Shown here in pieces: positions 27,102 to 35,800 of a DNA stretch of 64,000 nt. The DNA is from Microvirga sp. (GTDB lineage Bacteria > Pseudomonadota > Alphaproteobacteria > Rhizobiales > Beijerinckiaceae), in NCBI GenBank assembly GCA_029266525.1, contig JAQSWQ010000001.1:57725-121724 (forward strand), given 5' to 3'. Positions within the stretch are counted from its first letter, which is position 1. Each line of letters opens with the position of its first letter. Both the position numbers and the translations under genes were made by a program. The notes below the pieces were generated by a model, which was not told where the DNA came from, searched no databases, and saw only the letters and a program-made list of their open reading frames with translations.

Positions 27102-27998
27102 GTGGCGGCCAAAGCGGAAGCCGAGATCGGCGGCGTGCGGCTGACGAGCCCCGACAAGGTGCTTTACCCCGAGCAGGGCATCACCAAGCGCGACCTCGCC
27201 GAGTATTATCTCGCGGTCGCTCCCGCGATGCTGCCGCATGTCGCGCGCCGGCCGATCACGCTCGTGCGCTGCCCGACCGGGCGGCAGCGGAAATGCTTCT
27301 ACCAGCGCCACGCCGGCTCCGGCGTGCCCTCCGAGCTCGCCGAGGTCGACATCCCGGGCTTCGAGGAATCGGGCGCCTATCTGTTCATCAAGGACGCGAG
27401 AGGGCTCATCGCGCTCGTCCAGATGGGCGTGCTCGAGATCCACCCCTGGGGCGCGCGCACCGACAGGCCCGACCGCCCGGACCGCATCATCTTCGACCTC
27501 GATCCCGGCGAGGGCTTGGGCTTCCCGGACGTCGCCGCGGCGGCGCACGAGGTCCGCGCCTTCCTCGCCGATCTCGGCCTCGAGAGCTTCGCCAAGACCA
27601 CCGGCGGCAAGGGCGTCCATGTCGTGCTGCCGGTCGACCGGCGCTACGCCTATCCGCAGGTCAAGGCGTTCGCCAAGAAGGCGGCCGAGGCGATCGCGGC
27701 CAAGACGCCGACGCGCTACCTCACCCGCATCTCGATCGCCGAGCGGCGCGGCCGCATCTTCATCGATTACCTGCGGAACGACGCCACCTCGACCGCCGTC
27801 GCGCCCTATTCGACGCGCGCCCGCGCCGGCGCGCCGGTCGCGACGCCGGTGAGCTGGGACGAGCTCACGCCCGGGCTCGATCCCGCCGCGTTCGGCATCC
27901 GCACCGTGCCCGGCCGGCTCCAGAACCTCGGCGCCGATCCGTGGGCGGACATGGGCAAGGTGCGCCAGGGCCTCCCCGCCGCCTTGCGCGGCTGGTGA
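27102..27998 (+). CDS. LigD-type primase-polymerase (NHEJ polymerase domain)
   Basis: Archaeo-eukaryotic primase-type polymerase of 298 residues that fills gaps with ribonucleotides during end joining. It starts in the usual way (GVRLTSPDKVLYPEQGITK), and the metal-binding aspartates are Asp132 and Asp134 (FDLDPGEGLGF). TGGKGVHVVLP and the third acidic position (FIDYLRNDATSTAVAPYS) are present. The GTG start follows the ligase stop directly. The phosphoesterase domain of full LigD is absent, and no ku gene is in the window. Confidence 0.92.
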   Translation: MAAKAEAEIGGVRLTSPDKVLYPEQGITKRDLAEYYLAVAPAMLPHVARRPITLVRCPTGRQRKCFYQRHAGSGVPSELAEVDIPGFEESGAYLFIKDARGLIALVQMGVLEIHPWGARTDRPDRPDRIIFDLDPGEGLGFPDVAAAAHEVRAFLADLGLESFAKTTGGKGVHVVLPVDRRYAYPQVKAFAKKAAEAIAAKTPTRYLTRISIAERRGRIFIDYLRNDATSTAVAPYSTRARAGAPVATPVSWDELTPGLDPAAFGIRTVPGRLQNLGADPWADMGKVRQGLPAALRGW

Positions 27999-28000
27999 CG

Positions 28001-28897
28001 CTATTCCCGCCACAGCCAGGCGGCGCCGCGCACGCCGGAGGCGGGGCCGTGCAGGCTCTTGCGGATCGGCGTGTCGAACCGGTCGGAGAACACGTAGGGC
28101 CCAATGCGAGCCGGCAGCTCGGCATAGAGCTCGTCCACCTCTGAGAGACCGCCGCCGAGGACGATGATGTCGGGATCGAGGATGTTGACGACATGGGCCA
28201 TGCCGCGCCCGAGGCGGTCGGCATAGCGTTCGAAGGTGGCCCGCGCGGCCGCGTCGCCCGCGCGCAACGCCGTCACGATCTCCTCCGGCGCCAGGCGCTG
28301 CCCGGTTCGGCCTTCGTGGTCGGCTCCGAGCGCCGGCCCGGAGACGAAACTCTCGATGCAGCCGCGCTTGCCGCAATAGCAGGCCGGCCCAGGCCGCTCC
28401 TCGTCGCTTTGCCAGGGTAGCGGGTTGTGGCCCCATTCTCCGGCGATGCGGTCGCGGCCGGAGAGCGCGCGGCCATCGATTGCGATGCCGGATCCGACGC
28501 CGGTGCCGAGGATCACGGCCCAGACCACCGCCGCGCCGGCGCCGGCGCCGTCGGCGGCTTCGGAGACCGCGAGGCAATTCGCGTCGTTCTCGACCCGCAC
28601 CGGACGACCGAGCGCCGCCGCCATGTCGCGCTCGAGTCGGCGGCCGATGATCCAGGTCGAGTTCGCGTTCTTGACCAGTCCCGTCGCCGGCGAGATCGCG
28701 CCGGGGATGCCGATCCCGACCGTTCCGCTCGCGCCGAGCTCCGCCTCGATCGCGCGCACGAGGTCGGCCGCGGCGCGGATGCAGGCGTCATAATCATTCC
28801 GGGGCGTGGGGATGCGCCGGCGCGCCAGCGTCTCGCCGGCCGGCGACAGCGCGATCGCCTCGATCTTGGTGCCGCCGCAGTCGAGACCGATCATCAT
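28001..28897 (-). CDS. ROK family sugar kinase
   Basis: Kinase of 298 residues of the ROK family (fructokinase, N-acetylglucosamine kinase, glucokinase). It has the phosphate-1 motif LDCGGTKIEA at the N-terminus, the sugar-binding ENDANCLAVSEA and the catalytic GTGVGSGI region. The family zinc site appears as Cys-Tyr-Cys-Gly-x2-Gly-Cys with Glu (CYCGKRGCIESF) plus the upstream His of EWGHNPLPW. The pattern is close to NagK/Mak-type kinases. It is convergent with the ligase pair, three bases apart; two adjacent ATGs give the same N-terminus. Confidence 0.9.
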   Translation of the reverse strand: MMIGLDCGGTKIEAIALSPAGETLARRRIPTPRNDYDACIRAAADLVRAIEAELGASGTVGIGIPGAISPATGLVKNANSTWIIGRRLERDMAAALGRPVRVENDANCLAVSEAADGAGAGAAVVWAVILGTGVGSGIAIDGRALSGRDRIAGEWGHNPLPWQSDEERPGPACYCGKRGCIESFVSGPALGADHEGRTGQRLAPEEIVTALRAGDAAARATFERYADRLGRGMAHVVNILDPDIIVLGGGLSEVDELYAELPARIGPYVFSDRFDTPIRKSLHGPASGVRGAAWLWRE

Positions 28898-28961
28898 GAC
28901 GATGGTGCCTCTGCGGCGATCATCATGACCGCTCCAGGAGAAGCCATCCCTCTCTTCGTTT

Positions 28962-29009
28962 GCGCATGATCCTTTCCGAAAACCGGTTCCCCCTTCTCGG
29001 GATCATGCT
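28962..29009. repeat. Hyphomicrobiales-type palindromic repeat (GCATGATC family)
   Basis: GCATGATCC (from 28964) and GGGATCATGC (ending 29008) are the outer arms, with inner CCGAAAACCGG and a short GGTTCCCCC loop region. I recognise this as a common dispersed intergenic repeat in this bacterial order. It lies directly downstream of the phosphatase stop codon and may fold in the mRNA end. Confidence 0.75.
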
Positions 29010-29606
29010 TTAGGCGGCGGTCCTCGCCTCGCGTGCCATCTCGACCTCGCGGCCCCGGCCGATTCCGCGCATGGTGTCGGCGAGGTGTGGGCGCGCGGCG
29101 AGCTGGCGGGCATAGAGCCGGCGCATGGCTTCGACCATGCGGCCGCGCCGCCCGAGGAGCTCGTCGGCGAACCCCACCATGATAGAGTTCGGCCAGGCCT
29201 GCGGCCGGATCTCCTGCAGGCGCCGGAAGATGCCCTCCTCGTCCTCATCGGGATAGACCTGGGCGAGGATCATCGCCATCGCGGCCGTCGAGCGCGAGAT
29301 CCCGGCGTGGCAATGGACGAGAAGATGACCCTCGTCCCGCGCCTCCGCGTCGTGACCCAAGGCACGGCCGAAGCCGAGGATCGCCTCGACATGCCCGAGC
29401 TGCGGCAGGATCACGCCTGGAACCGGCTCGATCGCGTCGTGGAAGCGCAAGATCGTGCGGTGATGCGGATCGTAGCCGGCGAAGGCCTGCGGGTCCGGCC
29501 ACTCCGGGTCGAGGATCGACAGCACATGCGTCACCGAGCGCGCGCTGTGATGCTCGAGCTCCTCGAGCCCGCAGATGGTGAGGAGCGAGATCGAGACAGG
29601 CTTCAT
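29010..29606 (-). CDS. Dual-specificity-type protein tyrosine phosphatase
   Basis: Phosphatase of 198 residues. The P-loop is His98-Cys99-His-Ala-Gly-Ile-Ser-Arg105-Ser, the C-x5-R-S/T signature of cysteine phosphatases. An upstream Asp-rich region (LRFHDAIEPVPG) could provide the general acid. The ATG at 29606 starts the conserved MKPVSISLLTICGLEEL; an ATG at 29639 would add 11 residues. Alphaproteobacterial members of this group are usually annotated tyrosine phosphatase, with unknown targets. It is preceded by the IalB gene on the same strand. Confidence 0.87.
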   Translation of the reverse strand: MKPVSISLLTICGLEELEHHSARSVTHVLSILDPEWPDPQAFAGYDPHHRTILRFHDAIEPVPGVILPQLGHVEAILGFGRALGHDAEARDEGHLLVHCHAGISRSTAAMAMILAQVYPDEDEEGIFRRLQEIRPQAWPNSIMVGFADELLGRRGRMVEAMRRLYARQLAARPHLADTMRGIGRGREVEMAREARTAA

Positions 29607-29690
29607 GGAAAACACCGCTTCACGGCCGGGCTGTAGCATGGCGGCCAGCGCAGCGGCAGCGCGAGATTGCGCCGCGTTGCCGCAGCGTGC

Positions 29691-30356
29691 CTAGCTCCGG
29701 CACTCCTTCTGCACGCGGTCGAGCGCGTCGCCGAAGCCCTTGAGCGAGTATTTGTCGGCAGTGGCGTTGTTCTTGGCCGAGGTGCCCTTCACGGTGAGCT
29801 CGCCCGCCCGCTTCATCGCCTCCACCACCCGGCGCTCCTCGGCCGGGTTCTTGACCCAGAGGTTCTTGCCCTTGGCGACGAGCGTGAACTGGTCTCGTCC
29901 GAGCACGGCCTGATGCTCGGCGGTCTCCTTCAGATCGAAATTCATGATCAGGCTGATCTCGTTCCTGACGTTCTCGGACGGCCGGGTCGCGACGAAGAGA
30001 TAGCCCGGCACCTCCTTGAGGTTCGACGGCGTGCGGGTCTTCGGTTGGGCCAGCGCGTAGCAGACCCTCGCCCGGCCGGCCGGCGTCGCGTAGACGCCCC
30101 AGTCGCCATAGGACTGCAGGAGGTTGGCTTGCCCGCCGCCCGGCGCCGCCGCAGAGGCCGCCGGCTTGGCACCCTGTCCCGGGGCTGCCGGCTTTGGCTG
30201 GCCGGCGGCGGGCTTCGCCGGAGCCGCGGGTTTGGGCGCCGAGCGGCCCTGGCTCTGGGCGCCGCTCGGGCGCGTCTGCTGCTGGGCCGATGCGGCGCCC
30301 GCGAGCGCAAGGGCCGCAGCGGCCGCGAGGCACAGGCGAAGGGGCGCGCGAATCAT
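29691..30356 (-). CDS. Invasion-associated locus B (IalB) family protein
   Basis: Secreted protein of 221 residues. A signal peptide (1-24, ending ASAQ) is followed by a 55-residue Pro/Ala/Lys linker of low complexity and then the IalB domain (from about 80: SYGDWGVYATPAGRARVCYAL to KSLKGFGDALDRVQKEC-like end). Two cysteines near the domain ends probably pair. IalB proteins help Bartonella enter erythrocytes, but they occur throughout free-living Hyphomicrobiales as periplasmic or outer-membrane proteins of unknown role. The ATG at 30356 is chosen for the signal peptide. Confidence 0.85.
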   Translation of the reverse strand: MIRAPLRLCLAAAAALALAGAASAQQQTRPSGAQSQGRSAPKPAAPAKPAAGQPKPAAPGQGAKPAASAAAPGGGQANLLQSYGDWGVYATPAGRARVCYALAQPKTRTPSNLKEVPGYLFVATRPSENVRNEISLIMNFDLKETAEHQAVLGRDQFTLVAKGKNLWVKNPAEERRVVEAMKRAGELTVKGTSAKNNATADKYSLKGFGDALDRVQKECRS

Positions 30357-30444
30357 CGGGCGAAACCATAAGCGGGGCTGGAATTGCCGGCTAGGATGCG
30401 ACGGGCGAGGTTCACAAGCGCTTCTCGCCGGGGGAGGAGGCAAC

Positions 30445-31419
30445 ATGAAGGCGGTGCTGTGCAAGAGCTTCGGCGGCCCCGACACCCTCGTCCTCGAGGA
30501 GGTGCCGGAGCCGCGGCCGGGCCGGAACGAGGCGCTCGTACGGGTGAAGGCGACGGGGCTCAACTTCTTCGACACGCTGATCATCGAGAACAAGTACCAG
30601 CTCAAGCCGCCGCTGCCTTTCTCGCCCGGCGCCGAGTTCTGCGGCGTCGTCGAGGCGCTCGGACCGGAGACGGCAGGCATCAGGGTCGGCGAGCGGGTGA
30701 TTGGCTCGCTCGGATATGGGGCCTGCCGCGAGCTCGTCGTCGCGCCGGCGAAGCGGCTCGCGCGGGTGCCCGACGGCGTCTCCGACGACCAGGCGGCCGG
30801 GCTCACCATCACCTACGGCACATCGCTCCACGCGTTGAAGGACCGGGCGCAGCTCAAGCCCGGCGAGACGCTCGCCGTTCTCGGCGCCGCCGGCGGCGTC
30901 GGGCTCGCGGCTGTCGAGATCGGAAAGCTCATGGGCGCGCGCGTGATCGCCTGTGCTTCCTCGGACGAGAAGCTCGCCGTTGCGCGCGAACAGGGGGCCG
31001 AGCTGACCCTCAATTACGCCCGCGAAAGCTTGCGCGAGGGCTTGCGCCGCCTGACCGACGGCAGGGGCGTCGACGTGCTCTACGATCCGGTCGGCGGTGA
31101 ACTCGCCGATCCGGCCCTACGCAGCATGGCCTGGAAGGGGCGCTATCTCGTGATCGGCTTTGCCGGCGGCGAGATCCCGAAGCTGCCGCTCAACCTCGTG
31201 CTGCTGAAAGGCTGCGACGTCGTCGGCGTGTTCTGGGGCTCCTTCGTCGACCGCGAGCCCGAGGCCCATGCCGAGAACATGGCTTGGCTCCTCGGACATG
31301 TCGCGGCCGGAAGGCTCTCGGCCCGCGTGCACGCCATCTACCCGCTCGCCGAGACGCCCGCCGCGCTCGGCGTGCTTGCGCGGCGCGAGGCGACCGGCAA
31401 GGTGCTGGTCAGGCCGTGA
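30445..31419 (+). CDS. NADPH:quinone oxidoreductase family protein (zinc-free MDR)
   Basis: Medium-chain dehydrogenase/reductase of 324 residues without the zinc ligands, as in quinone oxidoreductases. It starts MKAVLCKSFGGPDTL and has the NADPH loop VLGAAGGVGLAAVEIGKLMGARVIA (about 145-170). The C-terminus GVLARREATGKVLVRP is typical. The ribosome-binding site GGGGAGGAGG is excellent and fixes the ATG at 30445. It reduces quinones or activated alkenes at the expense of NADPH. It is convergent with the DUF1232 gene, and the two overlap by 11 bases at their 3' ends. Confidence 0.92.
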   Translation: MKAVLCKSFGGPDTLVLEEVPEPRPGRNEALVRVKATGLNFFDTLIIENKYQLKPPLPFSPGAEFCGVVEALGPETAGIRVGERVIGSLGYGACRELVVAPAKRLARVPDGVSDDQAAGLTITYGTSLHALKDRAQLKPGETLAVLGAAGGVGLAAVEIGKLMGARVIACASSDEKLAVAREQGAELTLNYARESLREGLRRLTDGRGVDVLYDPVGGELADPALRSMAWKGRYLVIGFAGGEIPKLPLNLVLLKGCDVVGVFWGSFVDREPEAHAENMAWLLGHVAAGRLSARVHAIYPLAETPAALGVLARREATGKVLVRP

Positions 31420-31798
31420 GTGCGCCGTCCTCCTGGAGCGCCGCGCGGGCCTGCTCGCGGTGGCTCTCGGAGATCGAGCCCGCGACCTGGGTGATCGCAG
31501 CCATCAGCAGCGCTGCGTCGTCGGCAAAGCCGAGGAGCGGCAGGAAGTCCGGCACCCCGTCCACCGGCAACACGAAATAGGCGATCGCCCCGAGAAGGAT
31601 CAGCCGCACGCGATTCGGCGTCGCCGGATCGAGCGTGCAGAAATAGGCCGCGAGCAGATCCTCGGCAAAGGGGATTCTGCGGCCGAGCCGCTTCAGCTTC
31701 GCCCAGAAATCGCGGCGCACGCCCGGCTCGTCGTCGAGCGCCCGGCGCATCGCCTCCATCTCGGCTTTGGTGAATGGCTTTGTGAACCTCTCGGCCAT
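31409..31798 (-). CDS. DUF1232 (YkvA-like) membrane protein
   Basis: Protein of 129 residues with the DUF1232 core at about 55-100 (LLAAYFCTLDPATPNRVRLILLGAIAYFVLPVDGVPDFLPLLGFADDAALL), a short hydrophobic hairpin with the invariant Pro-x-D-x-x-PD pattern. Function is unknown; the family is thought to be membrane-associated. The ATG at 31798 is chosen for GGAGAG five bases upstream, though one at 31843 is in frame. The 3' end overlaps the oxidoreductase gene on the other strand. Confidence 0.85.
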   Translation of the reverse strand: MAERFTKPFTKAEMEAMRRALDDEPGVRRDFWAKLKRLGRRIPFAEDLLAAYFCTLDPATPNRVRLILLGAIAYFVLPVDGVPDFLPLLGFADDAALLMAAITQVAGSISESHREQARAALQEDGALTA

Positions 31799-31952
31799 CG
31801 CGCTCTCCGGCACGGTGGTCTCGGCCGCACCTCTTGAAGACATGGGCTCGCAACTGTGGCGGCACAAGGGAATCAGGCCGGCAGACCCCGAAGCGGGTCG
31901 GTTGCGCGCCGGACCGGCTGCGCTAGAGAGGGCGCCGTGCAGGGAGGATGGA

Positions 31953-32738
31953 ATGAAGCTCGACAGTTCGACGGCCGCGATCGTGACCGGCGGCGCCTCC
32001 GGCCTCGGCGAGGCCACTGCGCGCATGTTGCGCGAGGCGGGCGCCAAGGTCGCGATCCTCGACATGCAGGCCGACCGCGGCCGGACGGTTGCGGGCGAGA
32101 TCGGGGCCGTGTTCTGCGAGGCGAACGTCGCCGACGAGGCATCGGTGGACGCGGCGCTCGCAAAGGCGCGCGCCGCGAACGGGGTCGAGCACGTGCTCGT
32201 CAACTGCGCCGGGATCGCACCCGGCAAGCGCACCGTGTCGAAGAAGCGCGAGACGGGCGAGCTCATCCCGCACGACCTCGCCACCTTCCGCCGCACGGTC
32301 GAGGTCAACCTTATCGGCACCTACCATATGATCGCGAAGAGCGCCGCCGCGATGGCCGGCACGGAGCCGGTCACCGAGGACGGCGGGCGGGGCGTCATCG
32401 TGTGCACGGCCTCGGTCGCGGCCCAGGACGGGCAGATCGGCCAGGCCGCCTATGGCTCGTCGAAGGCGGGCGTGCTCGGGCTGACCTTGCCGGTGGCGCG
32501 CGACCTCGCGAGCTTCGGCATCCGCGTCGTGACCATCCTGCCCGGGCTCTTCCACACGCCGATGTTCGAGAGCGTGCCGGAGGATTTCCGCAAGAGCCTC
32601 GCGGAGAGCGTGCCCTTCCCCTCCCGGCTCGGCCGTGCCGAAGAATACGCCAAGCTCGTACGGGCCATCATCGACAACGACATGCTCAACGGCGAATCGA
32701 TCCGCCTCGACGGCGCGCTGAGAATGCAGCCGAAATGA
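31953..32738 (+). CDS. SDR family oxidoreductase (3-hydroxyacyl-CoA dehydrogenase type-2-like)
   Basis: Short-chain dehydrogenase of 261 residues. It has the cofactor loop VTGGASGLGEATARML, Asp at the NAD-discriminating position (LDMQADR), NCAG, the catalytic Ser in TASVAAQDG and Tyr-x3-Lys in AAYGSSKAGV. The insert KRTVSKKRETGELIPHDLATF and the C-terminal SVPFPSRLGRAEEYAKLV are hallmarks of the HSD17B10 branch, which oxidises 3-hydroxyacyl-CoAs including 2-methyl-3-hydroxybutyryl-CoA. The start is fixed by AGGGAGG. A role in fatty acid or isoleucine breakdown is likely. Confidence 0.9.
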   Translation: MKLDSSTAAIVTGGASGLGEATARMLREAGAKVAILDMQADRGRTVAGEIGAVFCEANVADEASVDAALAKARAANGVEHVLVNCAGIAPGKRTVSKKRETGELIPHDLATFRRTVEVNLIGTYHMIAKSAAAMAGTEPVTEDGGRGVIVCTASVAAQDGQIGQAAYGSSKAGVLGLTLPVARDLASFGIRVVTILPGLFHTPMFESVPEDFRKSLAESVPFPSRLGRAEEYAKLVRAIIDNDMLNGESIRLDGALRMQPK

Positions 32739-32801
32739 CGTGAACCGCAGGTGCGCCGGCACACCGGCGCAATGGAGGGCTGGGCGCATTGTCCGGACGC
32801 C

Positions 32802-33089
32802 ATGTTCTCCCTGTGGAAGCGCCCCAAAGCCCTCTCCCTAGAAGCTCGCATCGAGGCGGCGACGGGCCTTCCCTGTGCCGCGGTCGTCGGGCTCCTCGAG
32901 CGCGGCGGCGAGCGCGCCGCGAGCGTCTTCCTCATGATCTGCCGCGACGCCAGGAAGCGCTCTCCGCAAGCCGATTTCGACGAGACCGTCCTCCACTGCT
33001 TCGCGCTTCTGCCGAAGAGCTCGCAGGACAAGCTCACCTGCTTGATGGCGAGCGTCGCGGTCGAGGCGCTCTGTTGGTCCCGGCCTTAA
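32802..33089 (+). CDS. Small hypothetical protein
   Basis: Reading frame of about 95 residues from the ATG at 32802 (an earlier ATG at 32751 adds 17). I do not recognise it. It is mildly basic, helical in character, with four cysteines (CAAVVGLLERGG, MICRDARK, LHCFALL, EALCWS) and no membrane segment. Its end overlaps the purK stop by four bases on the opposite strand. It sits where no other gene is supported, so it may be real, but no family match backs it. Confidence 0.4.
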   Translation: MFSLWKRPKALSLEARIEAATGLPCAAVVGLLERGGERAASVFLMICRDARKRSPQADFDETVLHCFALLPKSSQDKLTCLMASVAVEALCWSRP

Positions 33090-34168
33090 GGCTTCGCGAA
33101 TACCCGGGTGACATGCCCCATCTTTCGCCCGGGCCGCGCTTCGGACTTGCCGTAGAGGTGGAGATGGGCGCCGGGCTCGCCGAGGAGCTCGCGCCAGCGA
33201 TCGGCGTCATGACCGATCAAGTTCTTCATCTCGACGCGCCCGCGCCGCTCGGCCGAGCCGAGCGGCCAGCCGCAGACGGCACGCACATGCTGCTCGAATT
33301 GCGAGGTCGCGGCGCCTTCGATCGTCCAATGCCCGGAGTTGTGGACGCGGGGCGCGATCTCGTTGACCACCACATGCTCCTCGCCGCCCCGGCGCACGAG
33401 GAACATCTCGACCGCGAGCACGCCGACATAGTCGAGCGCCTCGGCGATCCGGGCCGCGACCGCGACCGCCTCGCGCTCGGCCTCGCCCGACACCCCGGCC
33501 GGCACGCGGGTGGTATCGAGGATGTGATGGCTGTGGGTGTTGGCGCAGAGATCGAACGCGGCGAACTCGCCGCCGACCGTGCGGGCGGCCACCACCGACA
33601 CCTCTTCCTCGAAATCGACAAAGCCTTCAAGGATGCATGGGGCGCCGCGCAAGGTGCGCCAGGCATCCGACGCCGAGGTCTCGGGCCGGATCATCACCTG
33701 GCCCTTACCGTCGTAACCGAAGCGCCGCGTCTTGAGCACGGCCGGGCGGCCGATTTCCTCGAGCGCCCCTAGCAGGTCGGCTTCGCCGCCGACGGCGCGG
33801 AAGGGCGCGGTCGGGATGCCGAGCTTCGCGACGAAGCTCTTCTCGGCGAAGCGGTCCTGGGTCGTTGCGAGGGCGATGACGCCCGGGCGCAAGGGCTTGC
33901 GCGCGGCAAGGATCTCCGCCGTCCGGCGCGGGACGTTCTCGAACTCGTAAGTGACGACGTCGACCTGGTCGGCGAAGACGACGAGCGCCGCCTCGTCGTC
34001 GTAGCCGCGCCGCGTGTGTCGGCCCGCGACCTCGAAGGCGGGGCTGTCCGGATCCGGGCAGTAGACATGCGTCTTGAGCCCGTAGCGCGCCGCGGCGAGC
34101 GCGATCATGCGCCCGAGCTGCCCGCCTCCGACGATTCCGAGCGTACCGCCGGGGCCGATCGGGCTCAC
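33086..34168 (-). CDS. purK: 5-(carboxyamino)imidazole ribonucleotide synthase
   Basis: ATP-grasp enzyme of 360 residues that makes N5-CAIR from AIR, ATP and bicarbonate in purine synthesis. It shows [15 protein letters not shown] at the N-terminus, the ATP-grasp region [17 protein letters not shown], the Mg-binding [15 protein letters not shown] and the C-terminal [18 protein letters not shown]. The GTG at 34168 is chosen because it overlaps the purE stop (GTGA) and starts the conserved sequence. It forms the standard purEK pair. Confidence 0.96.
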   Translation of the reverse strand: MSPIGPGGTLGIVGGGQLGRMIALAAARYGLKTHVYCPDPDSPAFEVAGRHTRRGYDDEAALVVFADQVDVVTYEFENVPRRTAEILAARKPLRPGVIALATTQDRFAEKSFVAKLGIPTAPFRAVGGEADLLGALEEIGRPAVLKTRRFGYDGKGQVMIRPETSASDAWRTLRGAPCILEGFVDFEEEVSVVAARTVGGEFAAFDLCANTHSHHILDTTRVPAGVSGEAEREAVAVAARIAEALDYVGVLAVEMFLVRRGGEEHVVVNEIAPRVHNSGHWTIEGAATSQFEQHVRAVCGWPLGSAERRGRVEMKNLIGHDADRWRELLGEPGAHLHLYGKSEARPGRKMGHVTRVFAKP

Positions 34169-34659
34169 GCGTCGTCCGCTGGGCGATCGGCCACCGCCTC
34201 GCTCTGCCGGGCGCGCCACGCCTCGAGCCGGGCGGCGAGCGCCTCATCGCCGAGCGCCAGCACCGCCGCCGCGAGGAGCGCCCCGTTGACGGCGCCGGCC
34301 TTTCCGATCGCGAGCGTGCCGACCGGCACGCCCGCCGGCATCTGGACGATCGAAAGGAGGCTGTCCTGGCCTTTCAGCGCCTTCGACTCGACCGGCACGC
34401 CGAAGACCGGGAGCGCCGTCATGGAAGCGGTCATTCCGGGCAGATGGGCTGCGCCGCCCGCTCCCGCGATGATCACCTTGAATCCAGCCTGTTTTGCGCC
34501 CTTGGCGAAGGCGTAGAGCCGGTCGGGCGTGCGGTGCGCCGAGACGATCCGGACCTCGTGCGGAACGCCGAGCGCCTCGAGCGTCTCGGCGGCGTGGCGC
34601 ATCGTCGCCCAGTCGGACTGGCTGCCCATGATGATCGCAACGGGCGCCGGCCCAGTCAT
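34165..34659 (-). CDS. purE: N5-carboxyaminoimidazole ribonucleotide mutase
   Basis: Class I PurE of 164 residues that converts N5-CAIR to CAIR. It shows [14 protein letters not shown] (substrate phosphate loop), [17 protein letters not shown] with the catalytic histidine, and [32 protein letters not shown]. It is first of the purEK pair; the start lies about 100 bases from the divergent cyclase gene, whose promoter region it shares. Confidence 0.97.
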   Translation of the reverse strand: MTGPAPVAIIMGSQSDWATMRHAAETLEALGVPHEVRIVSAHRTPDRLYAFAKGAKQAGFKVIIAGAGGAAHLPGMTASMTALPVFGVPVESKALKGQDSLLSIVQMPAGVPVGTLAIGKAGAVNGALLAAAVLALGDEALAARLEAWRARQSEAVADRPADDA

Positions 34660-34765
34660 GCCTCACTCCGCCGTGGTCCTGCAAAGGCGAGCGGCGGAAA
34701 TAGCGAAGCCTTTACCGGCGAGCAAGAAGATGATCGGCGGGCCGCCTAGGCCCGATCGGATTCCC

Positions 34766-35380
34766 ATGAAGCACGCAACCGTCCACGCCCTGCCCCGGGA
34801 TGAGTTTCGCGTCGAGCTCGGCGAGCTGCGCGGCGAGGTCGAGCGGCTCTCGGCCGAGCTCGAGGAGCTGCGCAGCCATGCCGCGAACCTGGAGACGCTG
34901 GCGCTCGAGGATCCGCTGACCGGCCTGCTCAACCGCCGCGGCTTCATGCGCGACCTGACCCGCGCCATCGCCTATCGGGCGCGGTACGGCTCCCCAGCGG
35001 CGCTGATGCTCGCCGATCTCGACCGCTTCAAGCCGATCAACGACACCTACGGGCACGCGGTCGGCGACCGCGCGCTCGCCCACCTCTCCGCGCTCTTGCG
35101 CGGCCACATCCGGGCCTCCGACTCGCTCGGGCGGCTCGGCGGCGACGAGTTCGGGCTGATCCTCTGGCAGGTCGACGAGGGGATCGCGTGCAAGAAGGCG
35201 GCCGCGCTGCAGGCGATCGTGGCCGGGGCGCCCCTCGTGCTCGGCGGCCTGACTCTGCGGCTCTCGGCCTCGATCGGCTGCACCCGGTTCGAGGCCGACG
35301 ACACGCCGGAGGAGGCGCTGAGACGGGCCGACGCGGCCATGTACCGGCAGAAGGCGGAGCGCGGCGTGGAGCGGGCCTGA
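34766..35380 (+). CDS. Diguanylate cyclase (GGDEF domain)
   Basis: Protein of 204 residues that should make cyclic di-GMP from two GTP. A short coiled-coil helix (about 12-48: VELGELRGEVERLSAELEEL) leads to a single GGDEF domain with LEDPLTGLLNRRGF, ADLDRFKPINDTYGHAVGD and the intact active loop Gly-Gly-Asp-Glu-Phe at 125-129. The inhibitory site Arg116-x-x-Asp119 lies exactly five residues before it, so product inhibition is expected. There is no sensor or membrane part; the coiled coil probably drives dimerisation. Confidence 0.9.
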   Translation: MKHATVHALPRDEFRVELGELRGEVERLSAELEELRSHAANLETLALEDPLTGLLNRRGFMRDLTRAIAYRARYGSPAALMLADLDRFKPINDTYGHAVGDRALAHLSALLRGHIRASDSLGRLGGDEFGLILWQVDEGIACKKAAALQAIVAGAPLVLGGLTLRLSASIGCTRFEADDTPEEALRRADAAMYRQKAERGVERA

Positions 35381-35387
35381 GCGCCGC

Positions 35388-35606
35388 TTACGCGATGATG
35401 TCGGGGGTGATCTGGTCCTCGAGGTAGGAGATGCGGTCCCTGAGCACGAGCTTGCGCTTTTTCAGCCGCTGGATCTGGAGCTGGTCGCCGGCAACCATGC
35501 GCTCGAGCGCTTCGATCGCCCCGTCGAGGTCCCGGTGCTCCTCCTTCAGGCGCGCAAGCTCGGATTCGAATTCAGCGAGCTCCTCCTCGCTCAACTGAAG
35601 AGCCAT
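35388..35606 (-). CDS. YdcH family (DUF465) protein
   Basis: Helical protein of 72 residues, rich in Glu, Lys, Leu and Arg, matching the DUF465/YdcH pattern of a short antiparallel coiled-coil hairpin (ARLKEEHRDLDGAIEALE ... LQIQRLKKRKLVLRDRISYLED). Function is unknown. It is convergent with the cyclase gene and divergent from a second DUF465 gene about 190 bases away. Confidence 0.87.
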   Translation of the reverse strand: MALQLSEEELAEFESELARLKEEHRDLDGAIEALERMVAGDQLQIQRLKKRKLVLRDRISYLEDQITPDIIA

Positions 35607-35800
35607 CGCCGCTCCGTCACGCGCCGCTTCATGGGGATTGGCCCGAGCCCGGGATTATGCGCCGCGGACCCTAAACGGGCAAGCTTCGCTGCGTCTCGGC
35701 GGTGCATTTCGCGCCGCAGCATGACACTTTTGCTTCGACTCACGGCGCCGTCTGTGGCATATTATCGGCCTGTCGGAACAGCTATAGGAGGGACCGACAT

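Noticed and set aside
26004..28577. Minus-strand open frame of about 850 codons across the ligase-polymerase pair and ROK kinase
   Set aside because: Low-complexity shadow of three well-supported genes; its only start is inside the kinase gene in another frame.
30445..30812. Longer start for the IalB gene on the minus strand (from 30812)
   Set aside because: The extension is a shadow of the quinone oxidoreductase gene; the signal peptide begins at 30356.
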